Source of the DNA: Spongilla lacustris | Taxonomy: Eukaryota; Porifera; Demospongiae; Spongillida; Spongillidae | Reading direction: 5' to 3' | NCBI GenBank assembly: GCA_949361645.1 | Contig: OX442423.1 | Location: forward strand, 8,513,459-8,577,458 | Length of the DNA: 64,000 bases | Position numbers and translations under genes: made by a program | Shown here: positions 26,407-37,309 of the stretch, piece after piece | Layout: each line of letters opens with the position of its first letter | How positions within the stretch are numbered: position 1 is the first letter of the stretch | Notes under the pieces: model-generated | The model's input: only the letters and a program-made list of their open reading frames with translations | Told to the model about the DNA's origin: nothing | The model's database searches: none

Positions 26407-26744
26407 TGCACACATGCACGCATACACAATATGTCACATCCACGCATACATATGCACAAATTCTCCATATTCACATACATATATACACACATACACCTGT
26501 CTATAAAACTTACACACCTGAGATGTCAATTGAATAGCATTACAAGGACTTTTACACACCACGCAGACGTTTGGATCTTGGGCGAGAAGGAACAGCTGCA
26601 GTCACGGAGCGGATATGAATACGCTATCGTGGGTTTACCTTTTTCCCTGCATAGCTGACAGAAAATGTGACCGCAATTAGTGAGAAAGAAAGACCTTCCG
26701 GGACACGGTTGAGCAAAACAACCATTGCAGTGCACCCAGTCCAT
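13698..26744 (-). CDS. RNF212-like: RNF212/ZIP3-like RING protein, multi-exon
   Basis: RNF212-type proteins are meiotic SUMO/ubiquitin E3-like factors acting at crossover sites; that role is family knowledge. Exon 1 (26639-26744) starts [10 protein letters not shown] and with exon 2 (26518-26576) forms a C3HC4 RING: C6, C9, C24, H26, C29, C32, C40, C43. Exons 3 (26198-26260), 4 (25640-25696, [19 protein letters not shown]), 5 (25514-25560) and 6 (25031-25089, [16 protein letters not shown]) give the expected coiled coil. Exons 7 (18071-18120), 8 (17356-17390), 9 (17224-17293), 10 (15572-15629), 11 (15400-15498), 12 (15131-15220) and 13 (from 14946) give a Ser/Pro-rich tail that includes [10 protein letters not shown], like the PPQDGRMG motif of the family. 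Phases agree except at the exon 6-7 junction, where the obvious donor (GCAA|GTTATA) is out of phase. Candidate last exons at 13796-13854 and 13698-13738 (ending GLHKT) are tentative. Confidence 0.8.
14540..14860. repeat. 50-bp minisatellite, GT-rich
   Basis: About six copies of a 50-bp unit containing ACTATGCATGTATGTGTGTG and ACTGTGTGTAGGGCATGTG. It lies just 3' of RNF212-like exon 13. Confidence 0.9.
15264..15359. repeat. (GGGA)n microsatellite
   Basis: About twenty-three GGGA tetranucleotides, between RNF212-like exons 11 and 12. A pure G run of about 14 lies at 14987-15000. Confidence 0.95.
15889..17126. repeat. 26-bp minisatellite, 1.2 kb
   Basis: About forty-seven copies of a 26-bp unit containing GCTGACCTATGTAGGTATGA followed by GGGACT. 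Sites vary between GTAGG and GGAGG and between GGACT and GGAAT. The pattern of variants recurs in blocks of roughly 290 bp, so the array has higher-order structure. It is intronic in the RNF212-like gene. Confidence 0.95.
17425..17712. repeat. 24-bp minisatellite
   Basis: Twelve copies of TCATATGTGGGTGGTGATCA plus TGTA. Every unit contains TGATCA and CATATG palindromes. It lies immediately 3' of RNF212-like exon 8. Confidence 0.95.
17858..18037. repeat. 16-bp minisatellite
   Basis: About eleven copies of CCATTGGTTAGTAGTA, between RNF212-like exons 7 and 8. Confidence 0.95.
18236..24752. repeat. 6.5 kb array of 23/24-bp units with higher-order structure
   Basis: About 250 units of GCTACACCA(A)TGCATGTAC followed by ACATG, 24 bp with the extra A and 23 bp without. 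Recurrent variants are GCTACATCA, ACACGG, CATTGCTAC, CTACACGATG, and a short unit containing GCCATCAC. Variants recur in the same order about every 1.3 kb: TCACATTGCT at 19991, 21316 and 22640; CTACAAC at 20935, 22283 and 23571. The array therefore grew by block amplification. Each unit holds the inverted repeat CATGT-AC-ACATG. No stop codon occurs in any plus frame, which produces frames up to 1170 codons; these are artefacts. The array lies in the intron between RNF212-like exons 6 and 7 and is interrupted by a MITE at 18941-19641. Confidence 0.95.
18941..19641. mobile_element. hAT-type MITE inside the 24-bp array
   Basis: A 701-bp insertion with terminal inverted repeats CAGTGGCGAGGTGGC and GCCACCTCGCCACTG. 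It is flanked by the exact 8-bp direct repeat CACATGGC at 18933-18940 and 19642-19649. Removing the element and one flank restores a perfect array unit. An 8-bp duplication and CAGTGGCG ends are typical of non-autonomous hAT elements. The interior has a 30-bp C run, an opposing G/C-rich end and the short palindrome GCGCGCGAAGCGCGC; there is no transposase frame. Confidence 0.9.
24792..25006. repeat. 17-bp minisatellite
   Basis: About twelve copies of GAGGAGGTGGATGGAGT, immediately 3' of RNF212-like exon 6. Confidence 0.95.
25147..25505. repeat. CA-rich compound microsatellite
   Basis: ACACACAC with interspersed CATACA, CATGCACA and AGAACACAC units; the middle repeats with a period near 44 bp. 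It lies between RNF212-like exons 5 and 6. Confidence 0.9.
25707..26034. repeat. TG-rich compound microsatellite
   Basis: GTGTGTGT with GTATGTTTATGTGTG and GTGCATGTGTGTGGT words, between RNF212-like exons 3 and 4. A plain (CA)n lies at 26355-26400. Confidence 0.9.
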
Positions 26745-27448
26745 TTAGTTCAACCGCCAAAAACCTTCAATTATTAAAACGTGGTTTATTGCAAGTAATA
26801 TTAATACCCATAGTATTGTGTAGGTCGACGAACGAATAGACGAGATCTAAAAACAGAATGCCCCAAAGTTCTCATGAGCAACATATATATGTAGGTGGGT
26901 CTACACGGGACCCCCCCCCCCCCCCCTACATGTACTGTGAGACCACGAGTTCAATTAGAAAGAGTGCATGTGTTGTATACTCTCTTTTTTGTTGGTTATG
27001 TTACGATACCATACCGATATAGAAGAACACAATTTCTGCACTTGAATTTTGCAGTTGTAATTCAAGACTGACTTAACGAAGGTTAATTTCATTATTGGGG
27101 CATGTCTCTTCACATATGCTATACAACCAGAAATTGATGTGTGATGCTGCAAGGTGGCACTAATTAAGATATTTGAGACAAAGTTTGTACTTCAGTTTAA
27201 CCTAATCCATGTTCGAACCATAGATTAAAAAGACTTTAATCTATGTTGGAACTTGGAACCATATGTGAGCACACCAGAATTTTCTTAACAGGCTGTTTTT
27301 TGTTACAACATTGAGCTATTCTGTATTATTAATGTACCAAGGAGATACCATAAGTACCTTCGTGAAAAGTAAAGTCTCATTTCCTGTGGTGATAAATGTG
27401 AATGTAAATAAATTAATACTCAGTTAAGTATGTCAGTAAAAGTCATGT
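26745..27448. other. Intergenic, no gene seen
   Basis: Upstream of the RNF212-like start codon and downstream of the 202-residue membrane protein. It contains a C run of about 17 at 26910-26926. I see no exon or obvious promoter motif. Confidence 0.4.
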
Positions 27449-28595
27449 TTAGAAGGATTCATGTAGTTGCTCTGCTTTGATCAGCTGTGCTAGCTTTTGT
27501 GCCAGATCAGACTGGCTGTTCATTCTCAATATCTGTATATTAGACTTGCTAAGTGGTCGGGTCATCATGATGCAGCTAGCCCTTCGACTTGCAGGCAGGC
27601 TTTCACTCTGCCTACTCCCAGGAGCAGTCACAATGTCAGCGTACAGAAAAGCTCTCTGCTCCCTGCCGTCCCCCATGTCAACGATGACAGCTCCTGCCTC
27701 CCCTCCTCCCGCCTCCCGCTGTATGAGAGCAGCTGCTTTGGCCTTGTCGTTCATCAAAGCTACTTCGTATTCGTCTTCGTAGGTGTACGCGTCACAGTCT
27801 TCCAGACTGGTGCCTTCTGCAAATTCAAAGGGTGCATGGCTGAACATTCACGCACGGGTGGAATATTATTAACCTTTTCGATGAGTCCCTCTTAATAATA
27901 ATATACAGCTTATGATTTGGTCCTCAATATAAAATACCTAATATGCATGGTGAAAACTGGGTGTGACTGTGTGAGTCAGTGAGGCTTAACTATTGTATAA
28001 TATGACCTTGGTCTTGCCAGATCTACTGAAGTAATTTGCAGATCGATTATCGTGCCATACGTGTTTAATAATATTATAAGTACATCAGTATAAGTACCAT
28101 TGCAAATAATCATATTTTTTAAATAAGCATCGTGCTCGAGTCAAACGCAATTCACAGCGCGTTCGTTTATGATCTGATGAGTATCGATGGTTACGTATTT
28201 ATACTCGACGTTATAGATAAAAAGCGTTGAAGTCTTATATCCCACAACTGCTTGCACGCATGCATGCGCAATTATTAATTGGTTTGGGTCCCTAGCTTAC
28301 CCACGTCGTTGTCAAGGAAACGATAGAGGACCAAGCACACAATAGCGTAGGCGAAGGTCACGGCTGAGCACACACAGATGATGACGCCGATCACTAGCGC
28401 TTTGACACCTTCTTGCGCCTCCATAGCTTGCGAGTCGTTGTAGTTGGGGAGGAAGGAGGGGTCAATATCACCTGGAGAAGCAGCTCCGGCCAGGGGACCG
28501 TCGACAGTTACTAAGCTCAAAATTGTGTATTAAAGTGGTTGAAGAAAGCATTACCTTGCCTCACCTGCAATCGTGCACAGCAGCAGAAGCCACAT
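27449..28595 (-). CDS. Small type I membrane protein, three exons, 202 residues
   Basis: Exon 1 (28565-28595) is just MWLLLLCTIA and the first base of the next codon: a signal peptide ending at a GTGAGG donor. Exon 2 (28301-28510) encodes an outer segment of about 35 residues with an N-glycosylation site (NDS), then a membrane helix at about residues 47-72 (ALVIGVIICVCSAVTFAYAI...). Exon 3 (27449-27816) encodes the tail and stop. Phases agree at both junctions (1 and 1) and the total is 609 bp. The tail has an acidic tyrosine cluster (DAYTYEDEYEVAL) and AFLYADIV, which is close to an ITIM but has Phe at -2. It ends KAEQLHESF. I do not recognise a family. The organisation (tiny ectodomain, one helix, tyrosine-bearing tail) resembles the proteins at 9.1-10.2 kb and 52.4-55.4 kb, but sequence similarity is not evident. 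Confidence 0.75.
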
Positions 28596-28878
28596 TGGTA
28601 AATGGTGTGACGCCTTCACACGACGAGTTTTCAAATAGCTTCCGGGCGCCGTAATATCAACACTCACCCACGCGTTTAAGTTAACACGAGGACGCCTCTT
28701 TTAGCATTGGTCGATCGGCACAATGGCAGCAATTAACGACCTTCAGCGAAGCTGTTTGTCTTTCAACAGGGTCGTACCGCCACGTACCCTTGCCTTATAA
28801 TTGCATGCATTGGTCGGTGCTAAGACGCGCATTTTATTTTCGGTAGGGGCGGAGAATGTTTTTTAGTTTTGCTCTACC

Positions 28879-28909
<31 letters not shown>

Positions 28910-30378
28910 AAAAAAAAAGTATTTGCATTTAGCATATTATTCGCGCATACAAGTATTTATCCAGTTCCATATTCATATTTAAAGGAGTTGTCGAGGGTAG
29001 GTTTCCTGGCGCTGATAAATGCATCTTTTCAGGTGCGATGGTCTGGGTACTAGACTAACCAACTGTACCATTAAAAACGTGACCCGTGTATACCTCGCGT
29101 AATGAGAAACTGATAGTCGAGCCAGAAGGGAAAGACGATCATTTTCAAGTCGCCAGACCCTTTACTTTTTACAAGAAAACCGTATACCTTAACTGTTGTT
29201 CTATTATCATAGCAACCAACTTGAAAACTTAATCACGATAACATCGATCTCAAGTCACAAAAGCATCTGCATTCTTATGATCATTATTATTTACGCCTGC
29301 AGGAAAAAGATGTATGCAAAAAGATGCGTACAATCCCAAAATAGCAGCAGAACACATACAAATGCGTGCAGCACACGTGACTGACGAAGAGCTGGTATAG
29401 AAACCATGCAAATCAACCAACTTGTAATAAAAGTGCCGCATGACCTTATCTCGTGAGAGAATTATTGATTCGGCAATCTTCTTTAACGTTTACATTTATG
29501 GAAGGGGGAATATTTAAACCTAAATAAAATAAAACCTCTCAGCTATTTTGGACAGCGTCTTAGCTTGTTTTGTCCAAAGTGACCACCATTAAGTTCAGCG
29601 CAATGATATCTTTCAAGAACGTTTATTCCTTCTGTCACGACCTGTAACATATCATCAGATATTCCGAAGTACGTGTAGTTTCACTCCTACTTCGTTATCG
29701 TGTAGTACTTCACGACAAAATCATTTTGCTCTTCTTCGAAAACAGTACCTTTCGTTCTTATTGCAAAGAGGAGGATATAGGTTTGGTTACAGCAGAAAGC
29801 TAGCAGTAGTGTACGTCGTATTCCATGTCGAGCGACAGTATTTCCTGACGACAGTATTTCCTTAGGATATACGGTCGCTACTTTAATTGTGAGCGACATA
29901 ATTTCCTGAGGAAAACTGTCGCCGCGACAAAAATTTCCGGGCGACAGATTTTCCTGTGACACCGGACGTACGCGTTGTAAATTATAGTATTAGATTTGAT
30001 GCCATCTGTTAATTATCCTATATCACCATAAGTTGGTGATCTCTTTAATTTCCAACAAGCAACAAGTGAAACGCGAAGAAGCGGCAGTATATTACGTGCA
30101 TGAAAAACGTAATGCTGTTATTTTTATGATAGTTCAGTTCAGTGAGTTCACAGCGTAAAAAACAAAAACCGTGAAGTGCATGTTCTACATGCATGTACGC
30201 ATGCAAGCGGTAAACTGTAAACAGGAGGTAAAGCTCATGTATAGGTTTACACCGTCTTACTGCATGATGTTTACAACGAGGCAAACTTATCAATTGAGTA
30301 AAACAGCTGTAATTATTATACAGCATACACGTTGTATGTCTTTATTATGCACCTGTCAGTGGTAAGTGCAACCCCCCA
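28596..30378. other. Non-coding, includes a C run and a short-motif cluster
   Basis: No exon recognised. A C run of about 26 followed by A8 lies at 28883-28917. At 29829-29958 a short word near GCGACAGTATTTCCT recurs about six times in both orientations. Confidence 0.45.
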
Positions 30379-30575
30379 TTGTCAACGCGATAATAATTCC
30401 AATCCCAGGTGTGCTCATTATAGCACTTGAAGTTGAAGACAGGCAAGTATTGGGAGCAGCATATGCACACTTTGCCAGAGTTGCCGGGTCTTCGTTATAA
30501 GTAAAACTCTGAATAGAAGAGGATTACGCATATCAGGCGTTATCATAGCTATGTACCCCATTTTTTTGCCGAGGG
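30379..30575 (-). pseudogene. Duplicate of the last exon of the MOXD1-like gene
   Basis: Nearly identical to 31188-31395, covering the end of exon 12, the short intron and exon 13 of the monooxygenase. The acceptor (CTATTCAG) is kept. The copy reads SFTYNEDPATLAKC and continues through the same hydrophobic segment, but the last residues differ (…ALTMGGCTYH, stop). Several differences are conservative, so it could be an alternative terminal exon. A truncated duplication is simpler. Confidence 0.7.
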
Positions 30576-30905
30576 TCTAAATAATTAGTGGAGCTCTGCC
30601 AGTTAGAATTTTGAACGAATAACATCTTCAAGGGGTTGGGGTTGGAAGAGATTGCAATGTCAGGGATTGTTCTGGCCAAATAAGACCATTTGTGCACCAA
30701 ACCATGCATTAGTAAATATAAAATACGCTGCATGTGGCTGGGTAGTAGCAATGTCAGTGGATAATGCAATCACATTGTTCACCCAATTGTCAACTTCGTC
30801 CATCACATATTGAGTGACAAATGTTTGCGTTCCCAGAGGAGCACCAAGATGTGGTCTACCAATAGTAGTGATAGTGCCATGGAATGCTGAAGGTGTATAG
30901 GTATA
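30576..30905 (-). pseudogene. Retroelement ORF relic
   Basis: Minus-strand fragments read VTQYVMDEVDNWVNNVIALS, TQPHAAYFIFTNAWF, and in a shifted frame HGLVHKWSYLARTIPDIA and PLKMLF. I recognise this order (…QPHAAYSAFTHGLVSKWTYLARTIPNI…LEDVIR…) from invertebrate retroelement reverse-transcriptase proteins, the same kind as the C-terminal relic at 10.9-11.7 kb. It has stops and frameshifts. It sits between the last exon of the monooxygenase gene and its duplicate. Confidence 0.55.
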
Positions 30906-30916
30906 GTGAGCTTCTA

Positions 30917-31141
30917 TTAAAGCAAGCCAGAATCTTTTTTAGTACTAGTGTAGTAACCATAAGAGGGTCGGGCCAAGGTTGTTGATATTATCTCACAACT
31001 CTTTCCGGCATCACAAATATGATCGATGTTGAATGTAACATTTGACATAGCTTTACACCCATTCTGGCATAAAAGTTGACAGCTATTTAAAGCTGTTATA
31101 GCTGACTGGTACAATATACTAACACTACATAGTTTATTCAC
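30917..31141 (-). other. Cys-rich open stretch, possible exon
   Basis: After an AAATAG acceptor-like site, the minus strand reads CQLLCQNGCKAMSNVTFNID, then HICDAGKSC, and stops at SGLL. It has six cysteines in about 55 residues. It may be a leftover or alternative exon of the neighbouring gene, but no phase-compatible partner is clear. Confidence 0.25.
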
Positions 31142-31165
31142 CTACAGTCAGCTTGTACATGTAGT

Positions 31166-34100
31166 TCATAGCGCTATCGTGGCAATGGCAAACATTGTCA
31201 ACGCGATAATAATTCCAATCCCAGGTGTGCTCATTATAGCACTTGAAGTTGAGGACAGGCAAGTATTGGGAGCAGTATATGGACACTTTGCCAGAGTTGC
31301 CGGGTCTTTTCTATAAGTAACACTCTGAAAAGAAGAGGATTATAAATGATTGTATATAGGCGTTATCATAACTATGTACCCCATTTCTAGCCGAACAGAT
31401 ACCATAAAAGTTTCCATTCACTCCAGCTGTTTGAAAGTCATTCATCTGTTGTTGGCTCCACGGCAGTGTTCCAAATATTGTCTTAAGGCCATTGTACCAT
31501 AGGGATGGTGATCCATTGATCAATGTTTGCAAGGCTTGCAATTCTGATGAACTGCAAAAAAAAAAAAAAAGTGTACACACACAAGCCACTTCATATGTTG
31601 CAACATATGCAAATATATATGTATTTCATATGATTATACTTACGGGAAGTTTGAGATAGCAAAACTGCTGTAACTTGCAGGATCAATACTACTGAGACAT
31701 GCACCAAGTTGTACTCTAGGATAGTAGACAGGGAACGAGAAGCACATCTCATCAAAGGTGGATTCTCCTCCCTACAATGAATTTACAGCATTTAGAACTA
31801 ATTTCATTCGATATGGTGCAACAGTTTAGATAAACTCAAATAGAATCATCGTACCACAGTTACATTGTTCACGCCAGTGGTATTGTATGTGCAAGCAACT
31901 TGCAATATGTCTCCCTGAGTAGTTAAAACATGGTCAACATGACATCATTAGCTATCGTTGCACTTACTGGTAACACATTGACCTGGCTTGTTAGGATATT
32001 AGTCTGCTGGAAATTGAAATCGTACTTCAGGTTCTGATCTATTGGTGGCAGTTCTTGAAGACCACCACAAGTGCTGGTCATTCGGAAGTGACGAAGTGTT
32101 ACCCCTCGACCTTTTGAAACACAAAACATTTCCCTTAATGTTTGAATAAACTTATGATGTCATATACCAACAAGGTGAGTGTGCAAAAGGTTTGCAAAAA
32201 TATTGATGCCAGTGGAAGGAATTGACTTGTGTGGCATGGAATTAATATTTGTGCAGATGTGAGAAATTTAATCAAGACCATATGCATATGGAAAGAGCTG
32301 GTACACTTACAGCACTGGTGCACTGAGATGCACATGTTCCGTACACTGTGTAGCTGGAGTCTCTTGGAGGGATTATCATCAGTGGAGTCACACCATGCCC
32401 AACAGTCAGAACTCCTGCTTCATATGTAGGGGGAATACTTGTGTACGTTATACGGAATCCTGAGCTGTCTTTAACCCCTGGTGATGCAGTATAACAGTGA
32501 ACATACATTTAGGAAAGACAGAAGCCTATACCAGTAGCAATTGAAGGGTTATTGTAGTGCATCTCCATCACAACGTACTTTTCATCACTGGAGCCGCCTC
32601 CGATGGGGAATGCAATACCATTTGGATAAGTGAAGTCCTATTACAGATGAGGTGTGAACAGGGGCGGGGCACACTGACCATGGCTCGCATACCTCACCAC
32701 CTACTGCCCAGGCTGTTATAATTGGCCTGCCAAGCCTGCAGTTTTGAATTGTGGCAGTAGCCGTATTGCAATCATAGCCTTGCCCCACATCAGTGGTCTC
32801 ATTCAAAGACAGGCATTGGTAGAGCAACATGTGGTGGACATACATATCATTGTTGGGGGTGATCTGAGGGGATATCTGCAAAGGTTAGTTAGAGAGAGGA
32901 TGGAAATGGGAGAGAGAAGGGAGATGAAGAAGTAGAATGAGTAGGGAGAGGGATGGGAAGCAATTAAGGCTGTGTACAGGGACCTCACTATGTACTCTAA
33001 CGTTAAGAGCTTGTTATGCTGGGTGTGGGGTTGTGTGGGTGTGGGGGTGCATGAGGGGTTGTGGGATTGTGTGGGTGTGGGGTTGTGGGGTTGTGGGTGT
33101 GTGGGTGTGTGGGGGTGTGTAGAGTACAATGAGTACCTTGTGCCAAAGATGCAGCATTTGACATCATGTAAACATTCATATTGAAGTGCAATAATATATC
33201 TTTCTGCTTGGATTATGTTATGGACAGTATTGAACTTGAGAGAGACCAACACGACTGAACATGCTCAAATCAAATTGTAATGTAATGATACATATCTTGA
33301 GCAAATGTGGGGTGGGGTGGGTGGGTGCTAGTACATCAATACACCCCAACGTACCTTAGTAATGTATCTCTTCTGTGCAATGATATCACTGGGTAGCTTA
33401 AATCCTGTACACCAATATGTTGTAACCTGACTTGGGATGGTCACCTAGTATATTTTGTATTCCAAAGAAAAACTGCGTTAGAATGTGACAGACTAATCCG
33501 CTATAACGTTACACGGCATACCCTAATGGCAAGTGTTCTAACATGCAAATCACATTTGACCTAGATCAAGTCTAAATTCTTAAATTTAATCGAATATATA
33601 TATCTCTTAATCATAGATTGACTGAAACGGGAGTGACTTAAGTCAGTGACTTCTTTATGTAAGTTAGGTTGGTAACTTGCTGCATGGAGCTAGGTCATGT
33701 AAATTGATCCATATAAACATTATAATTACATCATCCAAACGTGGCGTGCCAGTTAGGGGCTCTTTAAAATCAGACACACCGGCAAAATGGCACCAGCTAC
33801 CCTTAAACTCTTCCCTCGCATGATTAACTTGTAGTAGTGTCCATAATTATTCTGCTTTAATGCGCCAATATCAAAGCATCATATAAGTGACAACTTACCT
33901 GGCTCACGGCGATAGTGAAGTTCTGTGCATCGCTAGGTGGGGGCGGGATGTTAACCAGACCTCCGAGCAAGTTGAGGCTGACTGAGCCCCTGTTGCTCGA
34001 TCCATGGTAGTCTTGGCCTGTTAGGGACGTGCTCACAGGGTCCGCCGTGCCCCAGCTGAAGACCACTTTGGCTGTATTTGCCTGTTGTGTGTGGCATCAA

Positions 34101-34996
34101 AATGGTTTAAGGCCACACCAAACTGGACCTTAGTCCCGTCCCCGCCCGCATGCTAAATATAGCCGGCCCCCTAAAACTTATATTATTACCCTATTTGGCA
34201 CCATGCATACTTTTGTATTCTACTGTAATCAATGCAATCGTCTGCGACTGCGTATTAAAATCCTGCGCCATTTGGCTATTGTCAGCAATGTGTTAATGCA
34301 CACATATCTGTTGCAAAAAGACTCTTCTAAGATGGACGGTGAAGTGATGTAAGGTCTGGGCACCGAGATTAATCAATCATACAAATACACCGCCCGCCCG
34401 CATCATATTTTCGAGAAAGGGTGGACGGGAAACTAAAGTCCAGTTTGGAGTGGCTTATTATTAATACATGCAAACTCTAGTTTAGCCGACATGCAGACCG
34501 TTACCTGGACATCTCTGTCTAGGCTGTCACACGTGACCCACTTTCTTGTAAAGGTGAGGTTAGTGTAGCCGTTCGTCTCGCTGCCAGACAGAAGGAACCA
34601 GTCCTGGTGCGGGTCTATTGAGGGAGCGGCCATGGCAAAGGCGTAGCGATCCTGAATCAGTGAATATGCAAAATTGTGAAGAGAACTACTGAATTCAAAT
34701 TAAAACTCGTCAGTAAGATTGCTAACATTGAAATGGCTCTGGCCGTCGCTCGTGATCCATCCGATCACCACGTCGGATCCGACCATCCCTCCGTCAGGGG
34801 ACAGTCCAAACCCCACCCATCCCGTGGTCTTGACCACCACGTTGAAGGTAATGGTCTTCTGGACGTCGTCAAAGGTCCAGTAGAGCTGGTAGAGGGCCTG
34901 ACCCGTATCTCGGTCCGTAGCCATGGTAGAGGAGAGGGGGAGTGACCCCAGCGCTAGGGGCAGGAGAGATGCCGCCAACAAATATACTAACTGCAT
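31166..34996 (-). CDS. MOXD1-like: DBH/MOXD1-like copper monooxygenase, 13 exons, 621 residues
   Basis: Exons: 34727-34996, 34505-34651, 33899-34081, 33355-33444, 32693-32875, 32532-32637, 32311-32477, 32168-32225, 31968-32110, 31855-31914, 31644-31771, 31380-31551, 31166-31324. All phases agree; total 1866 bp. Residues 1-17 are a signal peptide (MQLVYLLAASLLPLALG). A DOMON domain follows (GWVGFGL, QDWFLLSGSE), then the two copper monooxygenase domains. Ligands of the family are all present: H244-H245 (VHHM) and H318 (MEMHY) for one copper, H397 and H399 (HTHL) and M478 (DEMC) for the other. It should hydroxylate a substrate at a C-H bond using O2 and ascorbate in the secretory pathway; the substrate cannot be told from sequence. 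The C-terminus (GIGIIIALTMFAIATIAL after Ser/Thr) suggests a GPI or membrane anchor, as in MOXD1 relatives. Length fits the family (about 610). Confidence 0.93.
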
Positions 34997-36013
34997 AGCG
35001 ATATGTCAGACGACGCCGGAATCACTGAATGCTATGCCGGCAGAAATGGAATGACTACGGGGGGGTGGATCTGCAATTTATGAATATAGTTATATCCTGA
35101 CGTCACGCATCACTAGCATGTTGCTAGAATCTATAAAAAAATAAAACACAGCGAGATGATCAATAACCGGACGGGAACGAACATGCAACGGAAGAAAGAA
35201 GGCGGTGTCATGCTTACGTGGTACATATTTATAGCAACTTATTTCATTTGCATTATCGTGACGTCAGCGTACAAAATCGTGCGATTTAAACTCACAGCTC
35301 GGAAGGGGGCTGGATTGGATGGCTAGCCACATTAATTGTCCATCTGCCTTGGCTAGCCGCTCCTTTTTAGGCAAAACGTACCCCTGTACGTGACATTTCC
35401 GCTATAGAAAACATTTCCTGTATGAACTGTCACGTGCCTATTTGAAATTGCTAACACATAAAAAAATAAAATAAAAAAATGTTTGTCACCAATAATGAAT
35501 TCTAATGAAGGCCCGCGTGATGGCAAAGTAGACAATTGACAATCATGCAGTTATATGTAGTGTATATGCTTCTAGTTGCTGAACCCGTTACTGAAGAGGC
35601 TTACAAAGCATGAGGTATACTAGCTCTTCTTCTAAGGAAGTGTTCAACAAAGCAAGCCGCAAATACTTTGTGACGGTGCTGCATTGGTGCATATACGTCC
35701 TTGTTTTAGGTGAAGCAAGTTGACACAATTTTTCTATCATGATGTGGAGTGCATGTTACTAATTCATTTTTAACTGTTCGCTTTTACAGTCTGCACGGAC
35801 AATGTATGATATCCTTCACAATTATCCTAATGAATTTCACACCTAGTACTTACGCAGTCTGAAATAAGAGATTCAAGATGGCTTCAAGCACACAATGTCA
35901 AAATTCATCATTGCATGCGTTACTAAAGACAATAACTGATCATAGATCATAGGTCCCTTTATTTCAAACTGGCAAGCGACTGACGCATGCTGCGGTATGC
36001 ATATTGTCAATTA
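34997..36013. other. Upstream region of the monooxygenase, no gene seen
   Basis: About 1 kb without recognisable exons. A G run (GGGGGGTGG) lies at 35059. No promoter element is distinct enough to call. Confidence 0.4.
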
Positions 36014-36021
36014 CTTCGTCC

Positions 36022-36864
36022 CAGTGATGCCGCGGCCAGCTTTTAACAATCCGGTCACGTTCACGGCTGGCCGTTTGGATATAGACGGTCACGTTCACGG
36101 TCAAAGATGGACCGTATGATTTCAATACGGTCACGTACACGGCTGGCCGTCAGCCATCAAAATTTTAATACGGTCACGGACGGTCATTGTTTATGCTATA
36201 GAAGTTTGGCATGTGCGTATCAATAGAAATGGTTCATGAACGGTATGCATGGGCATAGCAGAGCAAGTGTGAAAGAACAGATTCAATTAACTAAAAGGCT
36301 TTATTGCAGCTGAGAAAGAGAACAAATTCAATCCTGGCTGGATCCATCCTCCATCTTCACAATGAGTCGCTCGCACGTGGAATCCACGCGATAACGCATA
36401 ATCACGGCAAGTCGCGTCCCCAGACCCACATTCGGTAGCAGCGGATTACATCGCATATTACGAATACATATCAGGCTGGGGACGAGACTATGTAATGGCG
36501 AGGGGGACAAGCCCGGACAACGTAAATAATAAAATGGTTTCATAGCCACGTGTTGTTGACAGTCGGGTTTGCTGCAGACTTCACCGCGCTATCAGGTGGC
36601 TTATCCTCAAAGGTTCTTGGAAAGACGACATTTGCCACGCAGGGAAAAAATCCACTGCACGTGACGCTAGTGACGTGAACAGGCTTAATGGACCGTCAAA
36701 AGTTCTGACGGCCACGGACGGCCAGCAAATAAATTTGACGGCCAATTATTTTTCACGGTTTAATCACGTGATCGGTATGCTTCCCGGTCACGGTCACGGT
36801 CGGCCGTCAAAAACCGTCAAATGAATACGGTCACGGACGGTCCGTGCTGGCCGCGGCATCACTG
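36022..36864. mobile_element. hAT-type MITE, 843 bp
   Basis: Perfect 18-bp terminal inverted repeats CAGTGATGCCGCGGCCAG and CTGGCCGCGGCATCACTG. Flanked by the exact 8-bp duplication CTTCGTCC at 36014-36021 and 36865-36872. Both ends carry many subterminal copies of ACGGTCACG and GACGGCC words in both orientations, as expected for transposase-binding arrays of hAT elements. A 73-codon minus frame inside (36328-36549) shows no transposase similarity. Confidence 0.92.
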
Positions 36865-37309
36865 CTTCGTCCTATTTATGCAACAGGGAACAATTTACCT
36901 AATGCATGGGAATATCAGATTTATTTCACTATACATGTATATAGGCTGTGTTGCAGGAGCGGTATATGCATGCAGGGTAATGCGCATGTCATGCACAACA
37001 ACCCTGCGCTGCATGTTTACATAATTGAGCACTTTGCGTGGTATATATACCACAACACCACTACTATAAAAGGAAAATGTTTTTAAAAAATTAAAAACAT
37101 TCCGGCGAGCATGTGACTATGCAATTTGCTAGCTGCGCATTCTGATTGGGCTCTTGCAGTATAGCACCATGCATGCATGATCTGGTGGTGCATCAGTAAG
37201 TCAGGAAGTCAACTCTTTGTATTATTAGCTGTGCATGCGCATGTATATATGCCGGTACATATACATGTACATGTACATGCATCATGCATCAGTGTACATA
37301 CAATATTGC

